Assembly: GCF_014697075.1 (NCBI RefSeq)
Contig: NZ_JACJRE010000009.1
Coordinates: forward strand, 116,129-180,128
DNA: 64,000 nt
Direction: 5' to 3'
DNA from: Tolypothrix sp. FACHB-123
Lineage (GTDB): Bacteria > Cyanobacteriota > Cyanobacteriia > Cyanobacteriales > Nostocaceae
This document shows, piece by piece, positions 43,420 to 53,800 of the stretch. Every line of letters starts with the position of its first letter. Positions within the stretch are counted from its first letter, which is position 1. The notes beneath the pieces were generated by a model. That model ran no database searches. It was given only the letters and a program-made list of their open reading frames with translations, and was not told the DNA's origin. The translations under genes were made by a program, and so were the position numbers.

Positions 43420-45021
43420 TCATCTTCCAGAAAACTGCTTTGCATCGAGCGGAGATACTACAACTTGTTTGGTTGCGTGGGGTAGAAGTTGTTTGGCTTT
43501 AGTAAAGCTTTGTTCGGATGGAATTGCAATGATGACTTTGGGTATGGTTTTGAGCAGTTCCAAGGGTAACGGTGCGCGGTTGTCATCCCAGACGAGATAC
43601 ATGGTTCGCAGCTGGTGGGGTGTGTTTTGGGAGATTGCGTGCAGTGCATCGATGGGAGAAGAAACTAAAATAGCGATTTGTGGTGATTTTGTATTCCCAC
43701 GTCCCACGGTCAAATGGAACCAACCCTTTGAACGTCTGCTTTCTGGGTACATCTGAAATTGCTTTTTGTCTTTTGCGACTAATAAATAAGCCCCTGTGCT
43801 TTCTCCATCTAGGTTGCGAGCGATAAATACTCCGTTCCCAGCATCATCTGCATATATCAAATCTCTTTTTCGTAAGGTCTGTGAAAGTTGAGATGGAATT
43901 AAATATTGTTGCCTCAAATAATTTTCTAATTCTTGCCAATGGGAAGGACAACTGGAAGGTGGAACAAATGGTTGCGGTAACTTCTGCCGAATGATGTTTG
44001 CTGCTTGGGTAATTGCATGATTATGGACAGTTTGCAAAACCGGTGTTTCGTCGAAGTGATCGCGCAACCAAATCACCGCATCCTTGAAATTCAACTGGTT
44101 TATTCCCATCACCAAGTCAAGCGCATCACCATGAAATTGCTCGTTGGGATTGATTCCAAGTTCATAAGCGATCGCTTCCAATGGTAAATCTTGCTGTTCG
44201 AGCTTTAGTACCCTCAATTCCTTTTCTAGTCTCTGCCGTAACTCTTCGCTTCTGGACGCTGTTTCTTTCCACTCCGTTCTTTGTTGGAGGATGCGATCGC
44301 GCTCCGAAAGTTGACAATTTATGATCTCCAACTGGGGATTCAATAGCTCAATTACTCTTTGTCTATATTTATCACTGCTTTCTTGCGGTTCAGGTTGGGG
44401 AATCAACTGTTCCCAGTCGAGTATCCGAGAGCTTTGGTTAACGGCAGAATAATACTTTCTGACTTTCTCATGGGTTGCCACACTTCCCTTCACACCACGG
44501 ACAATTCCCAAATGTGCAACAGCAGCAGTAAAACTATCCTGCAACTCGTACATTTTCACTCTAGTCCCAAACAGAGCTTTGCAATTGAGTTTTCCCCGTT
44601 CATCCAAAGGTACGAGATAAGCGTGGATATGGGGTGTAATTTCATCTAGATGTAACTCTGCTTGAACTATGCGATCGCCCCAAGACTTTTTCAACCATTT
44701 CACAACCGCATTAACAAAATCATCTAAACGCTGTTGCTCATAAATCCCGCCTTCGTGCGGTGCATTGGGACGAAAATATTCTGGACTCGCACTCAACAAC
44801 ATTTCCACTGCTAACACTGCGTCAGAGCGAATTTTCTGCGAGCCGATTTTTTCCCGCACTAAAGTTTCTAAGCCAAGATTTGTATTATTTCCAATTAATT
44901 CTAAATTTTTGATTTCCGGGTTGGCATTAGGTGTATCAACCAGTCGAAGTGTATGCGCTTGGCTACGACTCAGAGTTCCCCAGGATTTTATTTTCTGGAT
45001 GCGACAAATTGCAAAAGCCAT
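43420..45021 (-). CDS. MobV-family relaxase with primase-like (DUF3991/Toprim) tail
   Basis: A 533-residue protein. The N-terminal ~200 residues are a MobV (Pre/Mob) relaxase: MAFAICRIQKIKSWGTLSRS start and the metal-binding histidine motif LHLDEITPHIHAY (about residue 125). A coiled region (220-290) follows, then a C-terminal part (about 330-530) with YAD, VFIARNLDGE-like strands, ILVSSPIDALHA and IIAIPSEQ segments that fit DUF3991 plus a Toprim-like fold. MobV proteins nick oriT for plasmid transfer; the fused Toprim domain suggests priming on the transferred strand. The oriT is expected in the long gap upstream of the start (45022 onward). Confidence 0.8.
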   Translation of the reverse strand: MAFAICRIQKIKSWGTLSRSQAHTLRLVDTPNANPEIKNLELIGNNTNLGLETLVREKIGSQKIRSDAVLAVEMLLSASPEYFRPNAPHEGGIYEQQRLDDFVNAVVKWLKKSWGDRIVQAELHLDEITPHIHAYLVPLDERGKLNCKALFGTRVKMYELQDSFTAAVAHLGIVRGVKGSVATHEKVRKYYSAVNQSSRILDWEQLIPQPEPQESSDKYRQRVIELLNPQLEIINCQLSERDRILQQRTEWKETASRSEELRQRLEKELRVLKLEQQDLPLEAIAYELGINPNEQFHGDALDLVMGINQLNFKDAVIWLRDHFDETPVLQTVHNHAITQAANIIRQKLPQPFVPPSSCPSHWQELENYLRQQYLIPSQLSQTLRKRDLIYADDAGNGVFIARNLDGESTGAYLLVAKDKKQFQMYPESRRSKGWFHLTVGRGNTKSPQIAILVSSPIDALHAISQNTPHQLRTMYLVWDDNRAPLPLELLKTIPKVIIAIPSEQSFTKAKQLLPHATKQVVVSPLDAKQFSGR

Positions 45022-46061
45022 GATTGATGATTTTTGAAGCTGTTGGTAGTAGTTAAAAAGTAGCTATATCTTCTCTTCCCAATAACCCATTCTATTATTT
45101 TGCTTTACATTCTGTTACTAATAAGAGCGAATCTTGGGCAAAATAGAATTTTTTTAGAGTTGTTCTATTGAAAAAAGTAATTCGTTTTATCCGTTACTAT
45201 CATATATTTTTATTGATGAAAAAAAATGGATTTCTAAAAATACCTAAAAATACCCAATAAATCTATCTTTTTACTGAAGTTTAGATAAGTATTCTATGAA
45301 TCATGCCTTTGTGTATAAAGGCTGAAAACACTCGCAGATAATAAGTCTAAAAGTTTACTCAATAAGGTGTTTGTAGTAAATCAACTTTATTCTTCTAGTC
45401 TTGAAATGCTTGTATAGGTGGTAGTATGGGTTATCGTCTATTGTTTTGTACTTATTTGTTACATATTCTTACTCTATCTTTTTATACAAATGTTTGCATC
45501 CATCGTTCAAGCTGGTTGTGACTCAAGTTTGAGCTATTGAAATTACTCCTGCTTATTTGCTAATAAATGAGTAAATGCTTTAACTCATGAAGTAAATCGA
45601 ATGAAAAGGAGTAGGAAAGATGTTTCACGCATCAAGTGTGCTTATCAGAAAAATAGCCCTACAAAAACTATTATTCGAGAATCAAGAACTATCTCGAAAT
45701 TCAAATTATTACTCGGCTATTTTTATATTTTCAGCCATGAATATAGGAAAAAGGTGTAGTGTGTTTCACCGATGAATTAACATATAACCTGAAATTTTTA
45801 TGCGAGATTTTTTGGGTGATGTTGAAGATTTGCAGGAACTGATAGCAACTTTTTCTATTTAAAACTAACTCCAACTCTTACAACCAAGTCACCATAAGCA
45901 TTAGAAGCATTTACACTTTATCGATCTATAAAAGGAATTAGCAGGAAAATTCAACATCAAATCACTGAAACTTCAATAAATTTTGCTAATAACCAACCTG
46001 CTGTTTCCTGGATTTAACTTTAAATATCTTCCATTTTCACCACATTTACCGAATAAACATC
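45022..46061. other. 1-kb AT-rich noncoding region between relaxase and partition genes
   Basis: The divergent start region of the MobV and ParM-like genes. It is very AT-rich. AAAATAGAATTTTTTT and TTGTTCTATTGAAAA around 45140-45173 form an imperfect inverted repeat. It is the expected place for oriT, the partition site and possibly the replication origin, but no iterons were recognised by eye. Confidence 0.45.
45620..45775 (+). CDS. possible 51-residue protein
   Basis: AAGGAG (45606-45611) stands 8 bases before an ATG whose frame runs 51 codons (SSVLIRKIALQKLLFENQEL and a short hydrophobic middle). No homologue is recalled. The strong ribosome binding site is the only support. Confidence 0.25.
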   Translation: MFHASSVLIRKIALQKLLFENQELSRNSNYYSAIFIFSAMNIGKRCSVFHR

Positions 46062-47207
46062 ATGGGTAAAATGACTCAACGCAGAAATAAATCCTCTCCA
46101 GAATTAATTTTAGCTTTGGACTTTGGGGGAAGTGCAACCAAAGGAGTTTATTCCACCCTCGATATGATGATTACCAAATCGTTGCTGATGGAACCGGAGG
46201 TGGTGAAAATTTCTCCAGATTCGACAACTGGTGAAACTCTAGGAGCAACAGACCCAGAAAATGCTGCATGGATAAGGTACACGGGTCAAACCTTAGCTGT
46301 GGGGTATTTGGCAAAAACTAAGTATTATGGCAACGAAGGATTGAAGGAACTCAAATACGAGCGTGCAGTAGCCAAAACATTGGCTGCGATTTGGGTGACA
46401 TCACAAAAACTGAAATTGGGCGCAAAATTTCGAGTTGCATTGGTCTGCTTACTACCACCGGGGGAATTCGAGAACAAGGAAAGTTTTCAGCAACAGCTAA
46501 AAGCCGCACTCGCAGACTTCACCACACCCACGGGGAGAATGCGTGTGGAATTATTTGAATTCAAATGTTTACCTGAAGGTGCAGGAATTTATTTGGCTTA
46601 CCAAAAGCAGCAAGGAAAAACCATCACCACAAAAGCGATACTCCATAGGAGTCACTCCGTGATCGCATTTGTCATGGTGGGTTACAGGAATGCATCGGTG
46701 TTGATTGCAGAAAGGGGAATCATTGCCGCAGATGGAAAAACTTCTGATTTAGGAATGATTCGACTGTTAGAAAAAGTTGTAGCAAGAACTTCGGGACAAA
46801 CGACTTCCCAGCTTGCTCCTGCGATAGTTGCTGCTGGAAGTGATATCTCTGGTACACCATTTTTACGCTTACTCAGAAGCGCTAACAACGCAAATAAACA
46901 ACAGGAGTTAATGCAAATTCAACAAGCTGTAAAACTTGCTAGAAACGAATATGCTGCCGTACTCACAAGTTGGTTAGACCAAGTAATTTCCCGCAATCAA
47001 ATTACAGAAATTCTATTTTGTGGGGGAACGGCAGATTATATGAAGAGGGAATTAAATTCTCATTATCCCGGAATACCTTGTTTGTGGGGAGTCGGTGCAG
47101 ATATCCCCTCAGAGGTCGATCGCTTTGGTTTAGGAAGTCGATTGGCTGATGTTTACAGTGTGTTTTTGTACTTTTGGGAAAAAGTAAATTATGGGCGAAC
47201 AAATTGA
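46062..47207 (+). CDS. ParM-like plasmid-segregation actin homologue
   Basis: A 381-residue protein with actin/ParM landmarks: LALDFGGSATKGVY (phosphate 1 loop, about residue 14), CLPEGAGIYLAY, the phosphate 2 region RGIIAADGKTSDLGM, and ILFCGGTADYM near the C-terminus (adenosine loop). ParM-type proteins form filaments that push plasmid copies apart. The next gene overlaps its end by 17 bp and encodes a small basic ParR-like protein, the normal type II arrangement. The partition site would lie upstream of 46062. The archaeal or Alp-type actins are alternatives. Confidence 0.75.
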   Translation: MGKMTQRRNKSSPELILALDFGGSATKGVYSTLDMMITKSLLMEPEVVKISPDSTTGETLGATDPENAAWIRYTGQTLAVGYLAKTKYYGNEGLKELKYERAVAKTLAAIWVTSQKLKLGAKFRVALVCLLPPGEFENKESFQQQLKAALADFTTPTGRMRVELFEFKCLPEGAGIYLAYQKQQGKTITTKAILHRSHSVIAFVMVGYRNASVLIAERGIIAADGKTSDLGMIRLLEKVVARTSGQTTSQLAPAIVAAGSDISGTPFLRLLRSANNANKQQELMQIQQAVKLARNEYAAVLTSWLDQVISRNQITEILFCGGTADYMKRELNSHYPGIPCLWGVGADIPSEVDRFGLGSRLADVYSVFLYFWEKVNYGRTN

Positions 47208-47586
47208 TTTTCGGTGGCGTTATCAGCCACGCAAGGAAACAGATATAAAGTTGATGGAATATATCCAATCTAATCCGATTCGAGCCAAAAGTGAAATTAT
47301 ACTTGTTGCAATTCGTTCTTTTTGGTTGCCCCATGCGATTACCACGAATTCAGGTGATAACAAACAGATTCAATCCATAGCCAGAAGTTCCATACAAGTC
47401 TTAAAAAGACAGGCTCAAGAGATTGGAGAATTAGCAGGATTAGAAGAGTCTTACGGGATATTTACAACCCATCCTGGTGCAAATAAACAAACATTGGGAA
47501 TATTGCCTAATATCTCAGGTAAATTAGTAGGTGATCGCTTAGAGAATTGCGTTTACGATGATGGCGGATTGAGTAATTTTTTGTAG
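47191..47586 (+). CDS. ParR-like partition adaptor
   Basis: A 131-residue protein. The N-terminal half is basic (FRWRYQPRKETDIKLMEYIQ, then RAKSEIILVAIRSFWLPHA), fitting the ribbon-helix-helix DNA-binding part of ParR-like adaptors; the C-terminal half is polar and probably flexible and would contact the filament. It overlaps the ParM-like gene and lies at the expected position. The call depends on context, since ParR sequences vary greatly. Confidence 0.6.
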   Translation: MGEQIDFRWRYQPRKETDIKLMEYIQSNPIRAKSEIILVAIRSFWLPHAITTNSGDNKQIQSIARSSIQVLKRQAQEIGELAGLEESYGIFTTHPGANKQTLGILPNISGKLVGDRLENCVYDDGGLSNFL

Positions 47587-47611
47587 GTTTCAACTTTAAG
47601 AGATAAAGCAG

Positions 47612-48667
47612 ATGAGAAAGAGAAGAGATAAAAAGAACAATAACTCCTTATTGGATAGCAGAGAGATAAATCAGAATACCGTTATTGATGATCGGGATAA
47701 ACTTGATATAGGAAAAGACAAATTACCAACAAATGTGGAAATAACAAATTGGCAACAAGAAATAGATAGAAATGCAGTTAATTCTCAATTAGCAAATAGT
47801 ACAGTATCTAGCGAAGCAATGACACAACCAACAATTGATAATTGGCAACAAGAGATTGATGGAATTATTTTACCAAAAGATGCATTAGAAGGAGGTGAAA
47901 TAAATGGAAATCAGCAACTTTCGCAAGCAAGATTAGAAAATAACTTCCCTGTTTTCAAAACGAATAAATCTAAACAGGCAACCACAATCCACATTATCGA
48001 TGGGGAGAAAGGGGGATGCGGTAAATCTTTTATTTGTCGAGCTTTTATCGAATACTGTAATTCAACTGATCGTGACATGATTATTATCGATGCGGATACA
48101 AGTAATCGAGATATCGAGAAAATTTACCCGAATGTGGAGATAGCTTTCTTTAGTGATGATGAGAAACAAGCTTATGAAGCAGATAAAATATTTGATTTTG
48201 CCTTTGAGAAGTCTGTATTGGTAAACTTACCCGCTCAAGTATATGGCAATTTCAAAAACTGGATTCAACGCAATGATTTAGTCAATTTAGGTAAGGATAA
48301 TTCTATCATTTTTATCAAATGGTTTGTTTCTACTGGTGGCATAGATTCTGTTAATTTTTTTCTCAAATCATTAGATGACTTTGGTAATGATATTACCCAT
48401 GTATTTGTTAAAAATTATGGCTTGTGCGATAACTGGGAATACGTGGAGACAATGCCTGAATTTATCGATGCGGCTCGTAAGTATAACTTTTATGCGATCG
48501 ATTTTCCCAAATTCCCTTTTTGGGAACGCAACACCATCGACCGTTTAGGAATTACGTTTACGGATGCAGTTTCCTGTTCTGAACTGAAAATCGTATCGAA
48601 GCAGAGAGTCAAAAATTTCCTCCAGTTTGCCTACAAAGCTTTCGCAAAAACGGGTTTAATTGAATGA
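47612..48667 (+). CDS. deviant-Walker (ParA/MobD-like) P-loop ATPase
   Basis: A 351-residue protein. Residues 1-115 are polar and probably disordered, with two copies of an NWQQEIDR/NWQQEIDG motif. The ATPase starts at about residue 125: IIDGEKGGCGKSF is a deviant Walker A loop with the signature lysine, followed by MIIIDADTSN (Walker A') and VLVNLPAQ. This is a SIMIBI ATPase of the kind found with plasmid transfer genes (MobD-like) or in partition. Its stop overlaps the start of the next gene (ATGA), so it works with that membrane protein. Confidence 0.7.
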   Translation: MRKRRDKKNNNSLLDSREINQNTVIDDRDKLDIGKDKLPTNVEITNWQQEIDRNAVNSQLANSTVSSEAMTQPTIDNWQQEIDGIILPKDALEGGEINGNQQLSQARLENNFPVFKTNKSKQATTIHIIDGEKGGCGKSFICRAFIEYCNSTDRDMIIIDADTSNRDIEKIYPNVEIAFFSDDEKQAYEADKIFDFAFEKSVLVNLPAQVYGNFKNWIQRNDLVNLGKDNSIIFIKWFVSTGGIDSVNFFLKSLDDFGNDITHVFVKNYGLCDNWEYVETMPEFIDAARKYNFYAIDFPKFPFWERNTIDRLGITFTDAVSCSELKIVSKQRVKNFLQFAYKAFAKTGLIE

Positions 48668-49350
48668 GTAAACCTCAAACCCCTGATGATTTGTTGGCTG
48701 AAGCCTTGAGGGGAAAGAGCGACGATTTTAAACGTCGGGTTTTGGATTTTGTTTCAAAAACTGGACTGTCCCAGGATGACCCATTATTTCTAGTTTTGGT
48801 TGCTACCGGACAATTGGAAGTCATGTTGTCAGATGCACCGCAGACTTTACAACTGCTGTTTCAAACATGGAACCAAGATTTAGCCCATAATTTAGAGCAA
48901 GTTGAACAAGTTGCGATCGCCCGTCAAAAGGTTGCAATTAATCGCGTGGCACAAGAACTAATTCATGAATCTTTATTACGCGAGGGTCGGAACATTATTA
49001 ATTCAGTCTTTCCGGCTACTGTTGTCTTCTTTTTCATCTTTGCAATCGGTTTCATCGCAGGTGTGTCGATTCCTCCTTGGTTGAATGGTGTCTTGTCTGG
49101 GGGATACACCAAAGTTCAAGCCAATACTCTGACATGGGATGAATTAGAAGCAATGAAATGGGCTGTATCTAGCGAAGGAAAATTTGCCAAGAATTTGATT
49201 AATTGGAATCGTGGTTATTTGGAAAATGGCGAATGTATCAAGGATGCTCAAAAATTGGGTTTGGTATTGTCCCAATATAATCGCAAAGCAAAGTCAGGAT
49301 TTTGTACTATTTGGGTGACTCCGCCAGCACAGCGTAAGTTTGTTCCTTGA
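48664..49350 (+). CDS. DUF6753-like protein with one membrane segment
   Basis: A 228-residue protein. The N-terminal helical half (DDPLFLVLVATGQLEVMLSD, then NLEQVEQVAIARQKVAINR) is followed by a membrane segment (TVVFFFIFAIGFIAGVSIPPW, about residues 119-140) and a C-terminal soluble part. This layout is seen in plasmid-borne proteins of the DUF6753 type next to ParA/MobD-like ATPases. It probably anchors or couples the transfer apparatus to the membrane. Function not established. Confidence 0.6.
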   Translation: MSKPQTPDDLLAEALRGKSDDFKRRVLDFVSKTGLSQDDPLFLVLVATGQLEVMLSDAPQTLQLLFQTWNQDLAHNLEQVEQVAIARQKVAINRVAQELIHESLLREGRNIINSVFPATVVFFFIFAIGFIAGVSIPPWLNGVLSGGYTKVQANTLTWDELEAMKWAVSSEGKFAKNLINWNRGYLENGECIKDAQKLGLVLSQYNRKAKSGFCTIWVTPPAQRKFVP

Positions 49351-49458
49351 AAGCAAACAATTAAGTTCTAAACTCAGATGTAAACTCGTAAACTAACTGT
49401 CACATACTGAATGGATTATTCCCACCGAAAAAAGAAGTATTAAAATAGGTCATTGTAT

Positions 49459-50589
49459 ATGGTTGCCGCGACAATCTATCCAACAACCCAACCTGATATT
49501 TCCAATCTGTCCGATGCCACTATTTCTATTGTTGAGCAAGCTTTTTCATTGGCATCAAAAAGACAAGTACTTTCCCATCAAAAATACAAGCAGTCACTTG
49601 AATCAATTGGTTGGAGTTTAAAAGAAAGTACCCTTTACTTGAAAGTTGCAGGTACATTTTCCTCATTTTCACCAGATGACCTCCAAGAAATCGAACCCCA
49701 TACCATTTTTGATTTGGCAAAACACGCCAAAAAATATAGGCAAGTCATTGAGAATTTAAAAGATTGCGGTCAAATTACCCAGAAGAAAGTCCGCGAATTT
49801 ATTGCTGCTCATCGCACACCAAAGAAACCAAAACCAGATAAACCCACTATTTGGAAAGCAGGGAGAGATGGTAAACCAGTATGTCGGATTCCCGACATTA
49901 TGGAAGATGATATGCAGACTGGGAATATTATCCAGAAAGAAATGGATGAAAATGGCACAATTACCCAAACATTAATTAGGGAAGCAGTTGCATTATGGCA
50001 AGGTGTAAAATCAGGGAAATTAGTTGTACACCTGAATAATGAGGAATTTTACCAGGAAACAACTGATGATTTTGAATCAGAATATTTGCTCGAACCGTCA
50101 GAGTCTCATCATAAATTAGATTTAAATACATCCATTAATTCTTTCTCAAATTCAACAGAAATTTTTGTTGCAGAATCAACAGGGTCTTCATCATCTGTTG
50201 TAATAAATACCTCCGAAATTGATGTATCTAATCATCAATTAAATTTATCACAAATAGCAGAGTCATTGACACAAGTAAATTCTTGGTCAGAAGTAATTAG
50301 TATTACCAATAATTATCAACCACCAATCAAGTCTCAAATTTGGGAGTTATTAAATACTGAAACTCGCAAGAGATTTTATGAATTGAAAAGAGAATATTTT
50401 GAAAATCTCGATAAAGTTCCACAGATCAACGATAAGGTTATATGGGAAAAGTGTCCGATTAATCTTTATTCATGGCAGCCTTTCATAATTACAAGTATTG
50501 AAGATGGCAAGGCCATGTTGGATATTTTTAATCGTCCGGTTCCTCTTGACGAATTAAGAAAATGTATTCAGTCAAATATTGATTTTTAA
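49459..50589 (+). CDS. plasmid-type protein, unknown
   Basis: About 376 residues. The N-terminal ~120 residues are helical and basic (SKRQVLSHQKYKQSLESIGW, then KKVREFIAAHRTPKKPKPDK), like the central helical part of DNA-binding partition or KorB-type proteins, but no clear match was made. A Ser/Asn-rich linker (about 215-275) separates it from a C-terminal module that ends in a small strand-rich part (INDKVIWEKCP, then FIITSIEDGKAMLDIFNRP). The ATG at 49459 is preferred to TTG at 49453. Confidence 0.5.
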   Translation: MVAATIYPTTQPDISNLSDATISIVEQAFSLASKRQVLSHQKYKQSLESIGWSLKESTLYLKVAGTFSSFSPDDLQEIEPHTIFDLAKHAKKYRQVIENLKDCGQITQKKVREFIAAHRTPKKPKPDKPTIWKAGRDGKPVCRIPDIMEDDMQTGNIIQKEMDENGTITQTLIREAVALWQGVKSGKLVVHLNNEEFYQETTDDFESEYLLEPSESHHKLDLNTSINSFSNSTEIFVAESTGSSSSVVINTSEIDVSNHQLNLSQIAESLTQVNSWSEVISITNNYQPPIKSQIWELLNTETRKRFYELKREYFENLDKVPQINDKVIWEKCPINLYSWQPFIITSIEDGKAMLDIFNRPVPLDELRKCIQSNIDF

Positions 50590-50616
50590 GAATGAGAGTC
50601 AATATTTGATATCTAA

Positions 50617-50811
50617 TCAAAACGGTATGCATTCAGAGTCAGGAATTTGATTTTCCTTAACTATTTGCTCTATTTTCTCAACTTCTATTTTCCATTCTTC
50701 TGACGCTGGATCGTAGAAATAGTCAGTATCTACATATCCTTCACTAATAAGTTCTTCTGGAGTCATCCCATAGGATAGCTGGGTAATACTGATTTCTGGT
50801 TTTTCAGTCAT
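50617..50811 (-). CDS. small acidic protein, unknown
   Basis: A 64-residue acidic protein (MTEKPEISITQLSYGMTPEE start; many E and D). It runs opposite to its neighbours and sits just upstream of the polymerase-like gene. Small acidic proteins in this position can be regulators or nucleic-acid mimics, but nothing supports a specific role. The ribosome binding site is weak. Confidence 0.4.
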   Translation of the reverse strand: MTEKPEISITQLSYGMTPEELISEGYVDTDYFYDPASEEWKIEVEKIEQIVKENQIPDSECIPF

Positions 50812-50856
50812 CTTTTTATCCCGACAACAAATCTAACTGCAAACTGTTTTAAAGAT

Positions 50857-53800
50857 ATGGCTTTAAAACTCAATCATTTTGACACTAAAACTAAACAAGA
50901 TACTCTGGTCGAACAAAAGCTCACAAATTCACTGGCTGAATATTTATTTCCTAATACTAAGTTTAGCATTGGTATTGCTTATCCTGATGCCACTATAGCA
51001 GAAGATTTGGATGAATATAATGGCATGACTTTGCAATTTTCATCGGGTGAGCGGATGTTTTTTGCAGATAACCCAAATATTCGTGATTTATTGTATCCTA
51101 ACCCTTCGGATGCGGCTGCTTATCCTTTGCCTTTTACTCCTTGTCTAGCTTTTTATGAGTTACAAAATGTCAGAATTTTGGTTATTGACGATGTGACTGG
51201 GGAAAATGGTGGTGTAATTGCTGCGGATGATGCAAGAAAATTGGTTGGTGATTGTAAAGGATTAATTGATAGCAATTTTGCTGTCTCAAATAATATAAGT
51301 TCCCGTGCTTTTCAATTCCGACTTGGTATCAAACCTCAAGCAGAAAGTCCAGTCATGCTCATTGCAAAAGGTACACTTGCACCTGCACAATTGGATAAAT
51401 TTGGAGAATCATTTTTTCGTATGGGTGGTAGTGTCAGAGATGCTACTCTGCGTTCCAGGTTTGGTTATGATATGGTGCTAGCAACGTCTTCTTTTAAGGG
51501 AAGGAAAGGAGAAGATGCAATTCAACCTGGGGAATATATGTTATCTATTGGTTTGGGTGTGAAGTACCTTGCTTTCTACAGAGAACATAGTTTGGGAACC
51601 CAGGTTTTAGTTAATTATCCTCAAGCTGTAAAACAGGAAATTTTACCTATAATTAAACAGCAAGCAGAAAAGTTAGCTTTAGACCAAAAACACCCAATCA
51701 AGTTAGCACAGCGATATATTGTAACTTACGAACGACGCAAAGCAATATTAGCTAAAAATCAGGAAATTGAACCCAAACCCCCAGCAGATATTGAACAATT
51801 TTCTATATTTGATAGCTTAGATTCTGGTGGTGAAAGTGAAGACAATCAACAGGATGATAACTTCGCTACACAACAACAGAAAGATTTATTATTATATTCG
51901 CTACTAAAAGCCGATTTATCTGCTTTCTGTCAAATTATCGAGCATCCGAAAATTATTGCCGAACTTCAGGAATTTGCTAGAAAGGAATGGGTAGAGATAG
52001 CAACGGGACGTTCGATAAAGTTTACATCTGGTTTGGCTCAACCTAGTTTGAAATTAAAAAAAGATGAAATTAGTATACCTTTTTTAAATGAAGGGGAAGA
52101 AGTTATAGTAACTCGTTCACCGTTGATTAATTCAAATGGTGTAATTACTTTAAAAAATAAACATTTACCAGAAATGTTAGACGGATGTGTCTATATCCAT
52201 CCTCAAACTGCAATGGACAATATGCAATGCGATTTTGATGGGGATTTACTGGCTTTTGCTAGCAGTAGAGAGTTTCCGAAGTTAGCAACGGAAGTTAAAG
52301 AAAAGAACCTGACAGAAAATCGTTATCCTGATATTGTTAAAAAAGCTAAAGTACCCTATCAAGGAACTTTTCAGGAGATTGCTGTTTCGGCAATGCACAA
52401 TAAGATTGGCATTATTGCTAATGAAATTCAAAAAAATATTGCACTGCAATGTGAAATTATTGCGCTGCCTCAATCTGATAAATTTAATTATCTTCAGACA
52501 GTTTCAGCACATTTTTGTTTGATATTTAAGAGATATGAACAAGGTAAATTACAGATACCAGAGCAGATATTACAGCAAATATATCCAATTGCATCGCTCA
52601 TCAATAAAAATATAGACAATTCTCAAATAGAACAAAATTTACAGTTAGTTAAAAAGTTATTGAAAGATTGTGTAGCTGAATTGGGTAATGAGTTACAAGT
52701 TGCTGCTGATGGACCTAAAAGTGCTTTACGTCCCGATGATTCAATTATTCTATATTGTCAGGCTATAACTGGTTATAAGGAAGTGGAATGGTTGGCTGAT
52801 AAGAAAAATAAGGAAGTATTTACTTTGCGGGGTATGAAAACTAATGGTTACAGTCCAATTGATTTAATGATTCAGCAAACTAATGATATATTTGAGCATA
52901 ATCAACTTGTTGCCCGACCAATTGAACAATTTAGAAAGTTGTATTCTGAGGTGGAATTTACTGATAAACAGAGACAACAGGCTCAAAAAATTAAGGGTGA
53001 ATATAATTCTCAGGTTAGAGAAAGTATTGAACTTGAAGATAGACAAAAAATAGAATCCGGTCCATATCTTGTCATTACTTCTCCATCTACTACCAAGCAA
53101 TTAGAGGTTACTAATTTAATCAAGTTTCCTGCTGCTAAAAATATTCATTTCTGGAAATCTTCGGAACTCACTATTAAGATTGGTGCGAGAAATCCAACTA
53201 AAAAAATGCCTCATACCTTGTTTGCTCAAGCGAAATTTATCACCCCTGATGGTCAGGAGGTGGATATTGCTATCGGCACAATTAGCATAAAATCAATGAA
53301 AGAACACGACCTCAAGCAGGGAATGTCAATCAAGCAAGGTAAGGTTGAATTTCATTTCGGTATTAGTGATGGGATGGTTGATGCTTTAAAACAGCAAACT
53401 AGGGAATATGTTGAGTCAATTAGACAAGAAACACCATCAGAGGAAAGATTACAACTTGCAGCCGCTATTCACGATGTCAGTCATACTGAATCAAGTCAAA
53501 ATTATCCGGGACTCAAAAGAGCAGGTGTGGCGTTTGCTATTTTTTCAGATGAAGTTATAGGTCAACTCCAGCAGTTACAGTTTACCCAGATGAGGGTCAT
53601 CGGGACTCAATTTAATGAGTATGCTCTGAAAAATTTTCAGCGTGAAAAAGTGGCGATTAAATTTGAGGATGGTGTACATCCTCGTGACCCGACTAAAACT
53701 GCTCGTTGGGTAATTTTAGAGGGGAAGAAGCTTGGTACACTGGATGCTCATTCTCCTCATTTACTAGCCGGGTGTGAGGCAATTGCAGCTATTACTTCTG

